DNA of 64,000 bases, from the NCBI GenBank assembly GCA_025331435.1, contig JAIWNI010000081.1, positions 1 through 64,000 of the forward strand, read 5' to 3'. The translations under genes and the position numbers were made by a program. How positions within the stretch are numbered: the stretch's first letter is position 1; every line of letters starts with the position of its first letter. Shown piece after piece: positions 1 to 11,521 of this stretch. The notes under the pieces were generated by a model. That model saw nothing but the letters and a program-made list of their open reading frames with translations. It was not told the DNA's origin and did not search any database. The DNA comes from Choanephora cucurbitarum. Taxonomy: Eukaryota; Mucoromycota; Mucoromycetes; Mucorales; Choanephoraceae.

Positions 1-141
1 AGTGGGGTAGAGTCTATCCAATCAAATTCGAAAATAGGCATTGATGCAGGTGAGAAATTTTTCTAAGATTACACCAAGATGAGAGTTACACAAGGCAGAA
101 GAAAGTAGTGTAATCTGGGGAAAAAAATGTAGAGAACAGAA

Positions 142-149
142 TATAAATA
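142..149 (+). promoter_or_regulatory. TATA box of aldehyde dehydrogenase gene
   Basis: A TATAAATA match lies 58 bp upstream of the ATG at 207, followed by a pyrimidine-rich stretch (poly-T with C) typical of fungal transcription start regions. Seen in sequence; its function is inferred. Confidence 0.5.
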
Positions 150-206
150 CTTTGGTCCCTTTTTTATTTTCTTTTTTCCTTTTTTCTGTAACTTACCAAG
201 TTAATA

Positions 207-1811
207 ATGTCTGATTTCGTCGTTGAAACTACTACACCCAAGGGCTACAAGCTTAAGCGTAAGTGTTAAAGGTTTAAGCATTGTTAACTCGATTATTCAT
301 GCATCTTTTTCTTGATATAGTCCAAACTGGTCTCTTTATCAACAACAAGTTTGTCAAGGGTTCCGATGAAATTGAAACCGTCAACCCTTCCACTGGTAAG
401 GTCATTACCAAGGTTCAAGCAGGTATGTTTAAGAAAACAGAAAGATAGTAAGGTGAGAGATTAACATGCTTTATTTATAGCTGGAAAGGATGAAGTTGAC
501 CTTGCTGTCAAGGCTGCTACTGACGCTTTCCATGGTCCTTGGGGAAAGCTCACTTCCATTCAACGTGCTGCCCTCATGTTCAAGCTTGCTGACTTGATTG
601 ACCAAAATAACGAAGAACTCTCTCAAGTTGAAACTCTTGATAACGGAAAGGGTATCACTTTCTCTCGTGTCTTTGATGTCAAGCAAATCTCCCACACACT
701 TCGCTACTTTGCTGGTTATGCCGACAAGGTTCACGGTAAGGTGATTGACACTGAAGGTGCTCTCTCTTACACACGTCACGAACCTATTGGTGTGTGTGGT
801 GCTATCATTCCCTGGAACTTCCCCTTGATGATGTTGGGTTGGAAGCTGGGTCCTGCCCTTACTACCGGTAACACAGTCGTCGTCAAGACATCTGAACTCA
901 CTCCTCTCTCTGCCCTCAAAGTTGCCGAGTTGGTTGTCGAAGCCGGTTTCCCTCCTGGTGTTGTCAACATCATTACCGGTTACGGTGCAGTTGCTGGTGA
1001 TGCCTTGGCTCGCCATATGCACGTTTCCAAGATTGCCTTTACTGGTAGTACTGCCGTCGGTCGTATGATCATGAAGGCTGCTTCTGAAAGTAACTTGAAG
1101 AAGGTGACTCTCGAGTTAGGTGGCAAGTCCCCTAACATCATTTTCGACGATGCCGATATTGAACAAGCTGTTCGTTGGGCTCACAAGGGTATTTTCTTCA
1201 ACCACGGTCAATGTTGTTGTGCTGGTAGCAGAGTCTATGTCCAATCGGGCATCTATGATGAATTCATCAAGCGATTCAAGGAATACACCTCTCAGACCAA
1301 GTTGGGTGACCCTCACGAAGACGATACCTTCCAAGGCCCTCAAGTGTCCAAGACTCAATTCGATCGTATCATGAGCTATATCGAGAAGGGTAAAGAAGAA
1401 GGTGCTACCTGTTACATGGGTGGTAAGCGTTGGGGAACTGAAGGTTACTATATCGAGCCTACCATCTTCACAGATGTCAACCAAGACATGACTATTGTTC
1501 GTGAAGAAATCTTTGGTCCTGTCGTCACAGTCTCCAAGTTTGATCATATTGATGATGTTGTTAACATGGCTTTGGATACTGAATATGGTTTGGCTGCTGC
1601 TGTCTTCACCAAGGATACTGCTCGTGCTATCGATGTCTCTAACCGTCTTCAGGCTGGTACTGTTTGGGTTAACTGTTACAATGAGTTGGACTACAACACT
1701 CCCTTCGGCGGTTTCCGTCAAAGTGGTATTGGTCGTGAAAACGGTGAATATGCTCTTGATAACTACATTCAAGTCAAGACTGTCAAGATCAACATCAATC
1801 GTCAACCCTAA
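207..1811 (+). CDS. NAD(P)+-dependent aldehyde dehydrogenase
   Basis: Oxidises aldehydes to carboxylic acids, probably acetaldehyde in the cytosol. Three exons, 207-258, 321-422 and 481-1811, join in frame to about 494 aa, the usual ALDH length. The start at 207 gives an N-terminus beginning MSDFVVETTT with no mitochondrial presequence, so a cytosolic enzyme is inferred. Diagnostic motifs are present: the glutamate motif LELGGKSPNIIF near residue 263, the GQCCCAGSRV cysteine motif near residue 297 (the middle Cys is the nucleophile in this family), FTGSTAVGR for cofactor binding, and PFGGFRQSGIGRE near the C-terminus. Both introns are about 60 nt with GT-AG ends. The family is certain. Substrate preference and which yeast ALD isozyme it matches cannot be read from sequence. 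No neighbour suggests a pathway cluster. Confidence 0.95.
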
Positions 1812-2704
1812 GTGCTCTATTCCCTATCCCCATTCCTTTTTTTTTCTTTTATTTGAAGCACGGATGCTGTAAATATATCTTAAAGATAAATGAAATTTAT
1901 TTTTGTAATAAAACTGAAAAATCAGAAACAAAGCATTTCTAAGAACCTTTTACAGACCACGATATTGATACATGAGAAAACATACTATCTCACAAATAGA
2001 ACAGTGCTCAAGTCGTTTGCTATAAGCTTTGTAGATATCGTACTACTTGCTGGCTGTTAACCAATGCTATAAATCAATTGCTTGTACAAATTAAATCCAG
2101 TTGAAATTTTTATGTTTGCCCAACAGACTTGTAAAGAGTCTAGAAGAGCTTGCAATCCCCTTTTTTATTATCAAGGTAGATGTGTCGCTTACTATCCTAT
2201 CTTTTGAATGATTAAGAGTCTCTCTTGCATTTATATTTTGGGCTTTTATACTTCTTTATCATTTGCTGAGAAAGAGGGTATTCAGCCAAAATTATAAGCG
2301 ATATTTAGAAAATGTAACTGTTGTTCAATTGGTTCTGCCTCTTAAGGTACCGTTTTGCTTAAAGTACGACTTTCTAAAAAGAAGAAAAAACAGCTTAGTG
2401 ACCAGTTTGCTTGTTGTGGCTGTAAATCTCTAAATCCTTGCCCAGCTCCTCTTGTTTTGACTTGAAAATAATACAATGTATGATGTTCTAATACTCTACA
2501 CTTTTAAAGATGTAAAGAAAAAGAAGAAAAGACTAGAACGCAGCAAAGACTCCACTGGATACGTGCGATCATACAACAACTGTGTCTCCGCTTATGTGTA
2601 ACTAGATTTAGTCACAGGTTATTTTTTTTTCTTAAGAACAGTATCCGCTTTGTTTTGCATGTTTTTTTCTTTAACCTCTCTTTTTTTTTCTCATCTCGAA
2701 AGCA
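1812..2704. other. Intergenic region, ALDH to Ypt6
   Basis: About 890 bp with no convincing ORF. It holds the ALDH 3' UTR with a poly-A signal near 1907 and, at the right end, a T-rich leader (2650-2695) that is probably the Ypt6 promoter/5' UTR. Confidence 0.6.
1907..1912 (+). terminator. Polyadenylation signal of ALDH gene
   Basis: AATAAA lies 96 bp downstream of the stop codon at 1811, within AT-rich sequence. Its use as a cleavage signal is inferred. Confidence 0.45.
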
Positions 2705-3668
<964 letters not shown>

Positions 3669-4406
3669 ATTATAAAATATTGTAGAAAACTTGTAGAAAT
3701 AGATTCATTCATTTAATTAACCATTCCTTTCTTGAAAACCTCTTCTAATACTAATAAAGATCTAATGACATGTAAACATCATTCTCTTTCAACCGACACA
3801 AGATTTATCTGTATTTGACATGCTGAATTATAAGACACTAAGTAGAAAGAGAGAGAGACACTTTCGTATAGATTTATCCATACATGTGCTTTTGCATTGT
3901 AGCATAGTAGTTGATGCCAAATTGAAAGCCTGTGTAGTTGCATAGGATACCTTTAAAGTATTAAATCCTTTCTGTGATAAATGTTAAATACCATGGATGT
4001 ATGTAAGCCAAAAGAAAAAGAGATAGTGGATGTACCCTTATCGGTAAATGAAATTCCGCCAAGTAGCATTTGTATCTAGACTCCTCTAATTGTAACTTTC
4101 CCTGACTATAATGAATCAACTTTATCGACTAATTCGCAATGTAGGGTGAATACAAAAAAAAAGAGGCTTGATTTTATTAAGTTCGTTTTTATAGAAGTTT
4201 GTCGCCACCCTAATTGTTACAATTCTTATATTCCTTTGTAAATGTAGTCCACAAATTTATCTGAATATTGAGCTCCCCCTGATAAGCTTCCTTATTCCGG
4301 ACAATTTTACCCAGCACCAGATTAAAATGAAAAAATAAAAGCTTATTTTTTTTCAAGTGACAAGATAAACCCCTTTACTCTTCACCTATAGACTTTGTGA
4401 AAAGAA
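3669..4406. other. Intergenic region, Ypt6 to SurE
   Basis: About 740 bp, AT-rich, with no supportable ORF. It should contain the Ypt6 3' end and the promoter of the next gene; no clear TATA box was picked out. Confidence 0.5.
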
Positions 4407-5477
4407 ATGAGAGTATTGATAAGTAATGATGATGGTAAGTGGATATATACATTGTTGGCTTTTGTTTGTATTCAGGCACATGCTTATGTAATCACAGGTC
4501 CACCTAGTTGGGAAGAATCTCCTTTTATATTACCATTTGTCGAACACTTGGAAAGCCTTGGCTGGGATGTCAAGTAAGAACAACAATGACTGCTTTTATC
4601 AACCCAAAGCTCTTCTCTCTTTTTATTTACTCCCATTCACTTTCTTGTATAGAGTATGTCTTCCAGACAGCCAAAAGTCCTGGATCGCCAAGTCATTTCT
4701 GATCAAGGATGACATTCAGCTGAGATACTACAACAGATCTACACAACAGATCACAACTGAACAACAGGACAAAAAAGACTTTGTGCTCTTAACTGGTACA
4801 CCTGCCACCTGTGTCAATATCGCCCTTCACCATCTTTTTGCAGATCAAGAGTTTGATTTAGTTATCAGTGGGCCTAATTTTGGCCGCAATTTCTCAAAGT
4901 AAGTTATACTACTCAGCTCTATCTCTCTCATTCAGCCCATGTGTCAGTCTCTTCACATTAGCTTCAGGCACTGTAGGTGCTGCTATGGAGGGCGCACTTA
5001 ACCGGAAGAAGGCAATTTCTATCTCCTTTTGCTTCTCAAACAAACAGCCAGAATGTATTCAGAATTGCTGTGAGACTGCCAGTGATATTGTTGAGCATCT
5101 CTATCGACTGGATATGCCTTGGCCCACATTAAGTGTATTTAATGTCAATATCCCCATGACTAAAGAGAGACGTCCGGTTCACATGACCAAGTTTTACAAT
5201 ACACATTATGGCTCTTTGTTCAAGCAAGACAAGCATGGTCATTTTCGTTTCAAGCCTGACTTCTCGAAAACACATCAAGATCCTGGAGTAGAAGGCACTG
5301 ACCAATGGGCCTTAATGAAAAAATATGTCTCAAGTAAATAGATTGCTGTCACTATCGAGACTGATACTTATTGGTTTCATTTGTATAGTTACACCTATGG
5401 TAGCAGCACTTCAAGCAGCTCATGTGGATGATTTAGATTTCGATGTTGGCTCTCTTAATACAACCGTGTTTGAGTAA
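4407..5477 (+). CDS. SurE-family 5'/3'-nucleotidase / acid phosphatase
   Basis: Predicted metal-dependent phosphatase acting on nucleoside monophosphates or other phosphomonoesters. Five exons (4407-4434, 4498-4573, 4653-4898, 4936-5333, 5389-5477) give about 278 aa. It opens with the SurE hallmark MRVLISNDDG, whose two Asp bind the metal, and carries LLTGTPATCVNIAL, ISGPNFGRN with the conserved Asn, and SGTVGAAMEGAL, all in family order. Exon 1 is only 28 nt and ends inside the NDDG motif. The third intron is unusually short (37 nt, 4899-4935); its acceptor was chosen because it alone keeps the SGTVGAA segment in frame. No signal peptide is seen, so the protein is probably soluble and intracellular. 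Family assignment is firm; substrate is unknown. Confidence 0.88.
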
Positions 5478-6171
5478 ATAACAACTTGCTTTTGGTTTCC
5501 TAAAGCAGAAAAGTTACAAGTTTCGCATGGAAAAGCACAGAGCCTTAATTTAGCTACAAATTAAACCATTCATTTAGTTCTTTATGTCACATTTCTCCAA
5601 ACTTGCACTTCAAAATAAAGAAAAAAGAATGATTAAAAAACGTTTCTTTTTTGGTGGTAACAAGCCTATATGCTAATCAACAAGTAAATGGTGTATCTTT
5701 TGAATTGTAGATAGATAGTATCTACCTTTCTAAAGTGCAGTAAAGACATGCTCGGATTTATCCGTCAAGTTCAGCATGCATAATTGCCTAATGTGCTTTA
5801 AAGAAAAATATAGGAACAATCCGAGATTGTACCATCGGTTCGTAAACCGAGCTAGTTTTATTGGTGATTTAGCCTCTTTTGTGTTACCTATAAACATTTT
5901 GCCTTTATGCGTCCATTATAGCTTCTTTTTTTTTTGCTTGTTATAGAATCAAGCTACTTAAAAAAACAAAGCATTCAATCTCAAATTAACGAGAGGGAAA
6001 AGTCATTTCTTTAGACTGTTTCTTTCTTTTTTTGGGCCTATGCGCTACCTATTGCTTTACTGAACGTTAGCCAACTCAGCTAAAGACAAGCAAATCTGTG
6101 ACAGCTCTTTTTCATTTTCGAGGTTTATTTTTTTTTATCTGTTACCCCTTCCACTTTATAACCCTAGGCCA
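5478..6171. other. Intergenic region, SurE to mL59
   Basis: About 690 bp with no ORF of note. A small perfect hairpin (6-bp stem TCGGTT/AACCGA, 4-nt loop) sits at 5835-5850 but does not extend into a tRNA. A T-rich leader precedes the next gene. Confidence 0.5.
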
Positions 6172-6620
6172 ATGTCCACTTATCGTCTATTCTCTCAAAA
6201 GGTTCTGTCTAAAGTAAAGACAGTGAAGCTGACTAAAGCTGATGTGAAGCCTCAACTTGTATTTAACGAAGCTAAAGGAAAGGCTTTCTGGAGACCTGCT
6301 CAAGTGTCTCGACGTGTGCAGAACGATTTACGAAAGGCCTGCATCCAACAAGGCATCGAACCTAGCACTATTGGCTTACCCAACCCCTCTCCCAAAAAGC
6401 CTATCAGAACTCGCCCCAACAAATTAGAAAAGCACGAACGTTTGCGAGGAGAAAGAGAACAGACTATCAAGCGCAACTTGGAAAAGATGCCACAAACTAT
6501 TCAAGCTTGGAAGGAGGTAAAGCCCTAATTCATTTGTGTTTTCTTTCAACTAACTTTTTGGGATATTGTTAGGATAAGTTGAAGGAACTAGCCAAACAAA
6601 AGACATCTATGCCTTTCTAG
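6172..6620 (+). CDS. MRPL25: Mitochondrial large-subunit ribosomal protein mL59 (MRPL25-like)
   Basis: Component of the fungal mitochondrial large ribosomal subunit. Two exons (6172-6516, 6573-6620) give about 130 aa. The second exon adds DKLKELAKQKTSMPF and replaces the three codons (VKP) read if the intron is ignored. Splicing GAG|GTAAAG to TTAG|GATAAG keeps the frame. The protein is very basic, with the segment AFWRPAQVSRRVQNDLRK followed by a basic coiled helix (KLEKHERLRGEREQTIKRN), matching the layout of fungal mL59/Mrpl25. A classical cleavable presequence is not obvious. The call rests on remembered family patterns, so it is good but not certain. Confidence 0.72.
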
Positions 6621-8125
6621 ATTATCGCAAAATTGACAACATCCAACATACATCTTCCTTATATCGTCATCCATGTAATAAACATTGTACAGCCTTTTCA
6701 AACAGCCCTATCTATATTTTCTTTTTCTTGTAACCCTACTCAACCCATTCATTGTATGCTTTGATCGATAGAGTGATGGTAGGTATCATGAGATCAAAGG
6801 AAAGGGGGGAAAGAAAGACAGTGTTCTCCTATACAATCATAAAGGAGCACCCAAGAAAAAGAATAGAGAAAAGGCAAGTCAAAGTGATCTATTCAAAGGC
6901 GGATTTACAACTAAAGGGATCACAGAGTTACTTTGAGGTCTTTTTGAATAATCACGTTTGTGCTATGTTTAGCATAACCTCCGAATGACAGGAGAGGAAG
7001 CTTTACTATTGCAGAAGCATTGTCTTGGTTTGCCCTTGGCCTAAACTCAAAACACTGTGTTGCTTGGAATGTTGGTCTTTATGCTTTTCTCCCTTCTAAG
7101 GCGAAATGATGAAGTAGAAAGGAGAAAAGGAAAATAAACAAAAATAGAGTTCTTTGTCTTTGTCTCCTTTTTCTTTGTAATCTAGCTTGTTGCAGTGTTC
7201 ACCTGATTACTTTCTGATTATAGTTATTTCACTGCTAAAAGAACACTTTATGAATCATCGGACCTCATCGTATGGACGAAAGACAAAGGTGATAAGATAC
7301 AACTTCTTTGTGGAAAGAAGCATTTCCATTCTAATTCTGTATGAAGAGTCTTATTAAATTTTGTTTGACTGAGATAGTCAGCTCTATTTAAGGATTATTA
7401 TCATACTAAATCACCCTCTTGTCAACGCCTAGATCACTATCTATAGGAATGTTTAGCTGATGACGAACAAGTAACGTCTCTTCTTATCACTTACTTGGTA
7501 AAATGGACGAAATTAATGCAAGTCTGACTATGATTTTCATGTGGTGTCCCCTGGAGATGGTTGCTATTTAGTTCAAGTAAAAAAAAAAAACCTTGATTAT
7601 CATTCATAGTGTACTATACACCACATAGCCCTCATCTAACTGTTTAGATCCTATTCTCCTTTTTTAAAAGAAAAAGAAATGCTTTAACAATCGCTATTAC
7701 TGTTTTCAATGAATTTACAGCTAATTTTTTCTTTCAAACTCGCGCCAAAAACAATCTTCCCTCTTTCATCACAAGGCTTCTGCACTCATCCTCATAGAGA
7801 AAACGATGTGCTTATACGAAACCATTTTAAGAGGTGATAATATACCTGATCAAATTAAAGTTACACACTTTAATTCTCTTGGATCGTAAAGCCAACCAAA
7901 GTCCGATTGCCTTTTCAAAAATGATCAGGTGGTAAGAGAACAACTGTAGAAGTGCAAAGGGAACAAATAAAGCAGATCAAATAAAAAGCAGAGTGCGGAT
8001 AAAAGTTAGTATTGTGTGACAAATGTTAAACAAGGTACAGTGAACCGACGGAGGCTTATTTGAAGAGTAGAAAAAGATTTTTTTTTTTACTTTTTCTTTC
8101 ACAATATTTCTATCTCTTTCTCGTT
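6621..8125. other. Intergenic region, mL59 to orphan gene
   Basis: About 1.5 kb. A 78-codon reading frame at 6752-6988 has no recognisable features and is probably chance. The rest is AT-rich with homopolymer runs and no structure I can name. Confidence 0.45.
6677..6682 (+). terminator. Polyadenylation signal of mL59 gene
   Basis: AATAAA lies 57 bp past the stop codon ending at 6620. Seen in sequence; its use is inferred. Confidence 0.4.
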
Positions 8126-8790
8126 ATGATCACTTCTACTACTTCTTCTACTACTTCTTCTGAAAGCTTACCAAAGCGAATTCGATCTGCATCTGCACGC
8201 TTGTTCAACTCCAATACAGCTTCCAGTAACATTAAGCGCTTTTCCTATCAATCAACCAGCAGCAGCAGTAGCAATTCTATATTCAATGCCAAATGGTTTC
8301 CTCGTATTCGGAAGCGACGTGCCAGTGCATCTTCCATCACACCTACTTTCTCTATCGTCTTTTCATCTTCACCCACCAAAACGATATTCTGTCAACCTAC
8401 TTGCTTTTCATTTGAAGACAAAATGAAGCCACAACAGCAACATGAGTTCACTATTGCCAACACATTATCTTCTGAGATTGAGGTTTTGTATAGAGAAGCC
8501 AAAGAAGAGGTAAACAACAGCGCTGTCAATCTCTAAAACATATCACTTATCCATTGTTTGATTAGATTGCCTATGCTATTGAATCTCAAGGATCAATATA
8601 CTATGAAGGCGATGTAGCCACAGCAAATGCAGCCTTTGAATTATGTGAATCCAAATTTGCGACAGCACTGCAAATATTGGGTGACACAACAAATGCTGTA
8701 AAGTTCAGATTCAGATGGGAGACGGATCTTCAAGAACTCCGCCTGTTGCTTGAAAACCTACCAACGGTTACTCATTCTATATATCAATGA
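8126..8790 (+). CDS. Uncharacterised protein, Ser-rich N-terminus and helical C-terminus
   Basis: Not recognised. Two exons (8126-8509, 8566-8790) give about 202 aa. The ATG at 8126 is chosen over the upstream in-frame TTG codon because it is the first ATG and follows a pyrimidine-rich leader. The first 90 residues are rich in Ser/Thr/Arg with several basic-Ser sites such as RIRSASARL and RKRRASASS, which look like phosphorylation sites. The C-terminal 75-80 residues form a predicted pair of long helices (from EIEVLYREAKEE through RWETDLQELRLLLENLP), resembling a TPR or MIT-like hairpin; that resemblance is inference only. Intron GT-AG, 56 nt. Frame continuity across the junction supports a real gene. 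Confidence 0.6.
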
Positions 8791-9906
8791 CCGTGTCCAT
8801 CTTGTTGTTTGTTACATATGTATATATTTATTTATTTATCATCTTAGAGTAATCATATCCTATTTTGCATTTCCATCCGCCATTTTTGTATCATTTTCAT
8901 GCCGTATCACGGCGGCAATAAAAAAAATTCATTTCCATACAGAACAAGTCTGCGCAAGGCTTGTCTGTATTTTAGTACAAGTAGAATACCATCAACAGAA
9001 TCTAACTTTATATATGTTTGTCTCCTTTTGATTATCGAACTATGGGCTATCTGAGTAGATAAAACATGCGCCCTTTCATGCGCCATTGTGAAAAGTTAGA
9101 GATTGCTTTTTATAATTGAACATTTCCTTTTTTGAACAATACAATGTTAGGAGACCAAGCAATGGTTAGTCATCAGCTATTAGAGAGTAACTAAAGTTCT
9201 TACATTCATCTTTATTTTGTTCTTAAAAGCGCGTTTACTTCCTCTTTTCTTTTTTTTAAACAAAAGGGCGTTTGATGTATCTATGCTTGCTATATTAATT
9301 CAACAGACAATAAGCTTTTTTTTTTTCATGCAAGCTATTTCCTTGATGGCTGAGAATTTTTTTGAATTAGATAAAGCTAACTAGGAGAAGTACTGATCGG
9401 ATAACTCCAAAGATAAAGTAAGGCCGACAACATATCATGATTTAGGTTATTTCCATAAACACTTTTTTGGTGCTTGAGTATATCGTCTTTTTACTACAAT
9501 AAAGAGAAATTAGAATAAAAGGTGGTTTAAATGCCATGATAAAACATCTCAAAAGAGAAAAGCAATAGCTTTTTTTTTGTTAATTGAAGACATCTTTTAT
9601 GAAAGAGCAGACAAGAAGAAAAGGACTCTAAAGGAAGTTATTCTGTCAGTTCAACTGGGGCATTAGCAGGATACTTCTTTGCCAAAGAATGACTAAGGTA
9701 CTGATGAAGTTACTTGATTAGGTCTTTGAATCTGATGTTTATGACAATGATTTCTAAATTATCCCCAAATTCAACAATCACAAAAAGACAGAGTCTAAAT
9801 TTGAACTCAAAGTACACTATTTCATCTTACATGCATTTGATTCACAAGCACAAAAAATATCCTTTATATTTCGTCTTCCGCCTTTGTCGTTTCTATAACG
9901 CGCATC
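8791..9906. other. Intergenic region between convergent genes
   Basis: About 1.1 kb between the 3' ends of the orphan gene (+) and the dioxygenase (-). It holds AT-rich sequence and poly-T runs. Reading frames at 8750-9031 and 9714-9935 have no protein-like character. Confidence 0.5.
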
Positions 9907-11086
9907 TTAGGCTTGCTTTTCATACTGATAAGTAGCATCTAGACGCTGACGCAAATGTTCTCCTGCCGTCTGTATTTGACCATCAGACGACTGAGCTGTA
10001 ACATATTTGGAGGGCACAGGTGCCAATGGTGTGTCATCATTCGGGTGAACAAAAAACGGTATGGAGTACCGATCTAAATGCTGATGTTCAGGCAAAAAGG
10101 TCACACGATGTTTAGTTGACTTGAAAAGCCCGCCTGTCCAGAGTTCCATTTGGTCGCCTACATTGACAATGATGGCGCCTGGCATCAGAGGTGCCGATAT
10201 CCAAGCTTCACGACTGGCTTGGACCTCTAAACCCGGTACGTCTTTCTGGAATAAAAGGGTGATAGATCCGTAGTCTGAGTGAGCACCAGCGCGAATAGGA
10301 TCTTTGTAGTCGGCTTGGCCTCCATGAGGATACTTGAGAAAACGAAGAATTTCGGCAGAGTGCTCGTAAGAATGACTGGATTGAAAAAATAAGCGGCCGC
10401 CTTTGTCTTCAGGGACTTCAAGTGCAATAGCAAATGCTTCAAGTATACTATGGGCAGTGTTATGACAATTCTAAGGAAAGAATGAATATCTTTTTTGTTA
10501 GGCTTTCTTGCTTATGCTACCTTTGAAAATCTAGCTAGAAAATCAACCTGACGTTGAAATGGTTCAGGAAGTGGTGCAAATGGCTTTCCATCTATGAAGT
10601 TTCTAAAATTGAACCCTCTTTTTTACAGGAAATGCATCAACGATCCTGCTTTTTTTTTCCTGACTACATTTTGTCCTACTTACTCTTTATGGTCACCTTG
10701 TTTTTGATGTTCGGGATCCAATCTATTGTGATGTTTGTAAGTGACTTGGCATGTCCGCTTTTAACTTCTTTGTCTTACCTTTCGCTATAAAGCTCAGAAT
10801 AGCCATGATTGTGCTCTTCAATTAGATATTGACGCTTTGTCTCTTTTGGCAAATCAAAAAACTCTTTACTCTATTTCCCTCTCATTTTGTTGAGTCTATG
10901 GTATGGATATTTGATGACTCTTCTTACCAACTCGAAGGCTCTGTCGATATCCTCTTGTGGAATAGCGTGGTTGATCATATAAAAGAACCCAATTGATTTA
11001 CAAGCATGAAACACGTCTTGGGCTACTTTTTTAGGGTCTGATTTGAAATGAGCAAAGTCGACAATAGGTATTGATTCTACAACCAT
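9907..11086 (-). CDS. 2-oxoglutarate/Fe(II)-dependent dioxygenase (isopenicillin-N-synthase-like)
   Basis: Non-heme iron oxygenase of the IPNS/flavonoid-dioxygenase superfamily; substrate unknown. Five exons on the minus strand (11086-10928, 10870-10779, 10722-10684, 10602-10521, 10470-9907) give about 311 aa. The N-terminal DIOX_N part reads IPIVDFAHF...IGFFYMINH, then ELSKEFFDLPKETKRQY across the first junction. The iron triad is visible as HSDYGS (His and Asp) and the distal His in STKHRVTF, whose Arg binds 2-oxoglutarate with the following residues. The 39-nt third exon encodes LDPEHQKQGDHK. The length is typical. The gene lies about 440 bp downstream of the PDR transporter on the same strand; co-regulation is possible but not shown. 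It could act on a hormone-like or secondary metabolite, or on a nucleobase-like compound. Confidence 0.9.
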
Positions 11087-11521
11087 TTTAGTGGTGAAAT
11101 AAAAAAAAGAAAAGAAAATGAAAGAAAGAGGAGAGAGGAAAAATGGGGGGAATGGGAAGATAGATATTATCAACAGATAACATGCATATATCTATATTCA
11201 AAAATTACTCATATCAGTTTATCTCAAATTTAAGGGTGAACATTTAAAAATGAGGGACAGCTTCAGATTGGTTTATTTCCTAATAAGTCTTGTGTGTTGT
11301 CTAGTTTCAACTCATGTCACATGAATTCCTTTACTCATGAGCCATTGACTATGTCAAGTATGCTTTTTTTTTTATCCTTTTGATAGATTGTATAGTGAAA
11401 CATCAGAGCATCATTTTGAAGGAGGCCTCAAATCAGAGGAAATGCATTTATTAAATATGTGTTCAATTAGTGATATATGATAGTGTACATGCGATAAATA
11501 AAATATGAGATTCAAATGCGT
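11087..11521. other. Intergenic region, ABC transporter 3' end to dioxygenase promoter
   Basis: About 435 bp. Next to the dioxygenase start is a purine-rich plus strand (pyrimidine-rich on the coding strand), typical of a fungal 5' UTR. AATAAA-like sequence near 11500, read on the minus strand, belongs to the transporter 3' end. Confidence 0.5.

Noticed and set aside
471..1022. Long minus-strand frame inside the aldehyde dehydrogenase gene (also 1116-1805)
   Set aside because: Antisense shadow of a strongly codon-biased gene; no domain-like composition.
5835..5850. Perfect small hairpin that looked like a tRNA T-arm
   Set aside because: No anticodon or D arm can be folded around it; too short to be meaningful.
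8060..8125. N-terminal extension of the orphan gene starting at a TTG codon
   Set aside because: TTG is not a credible start here; the first ATG is at 8126.
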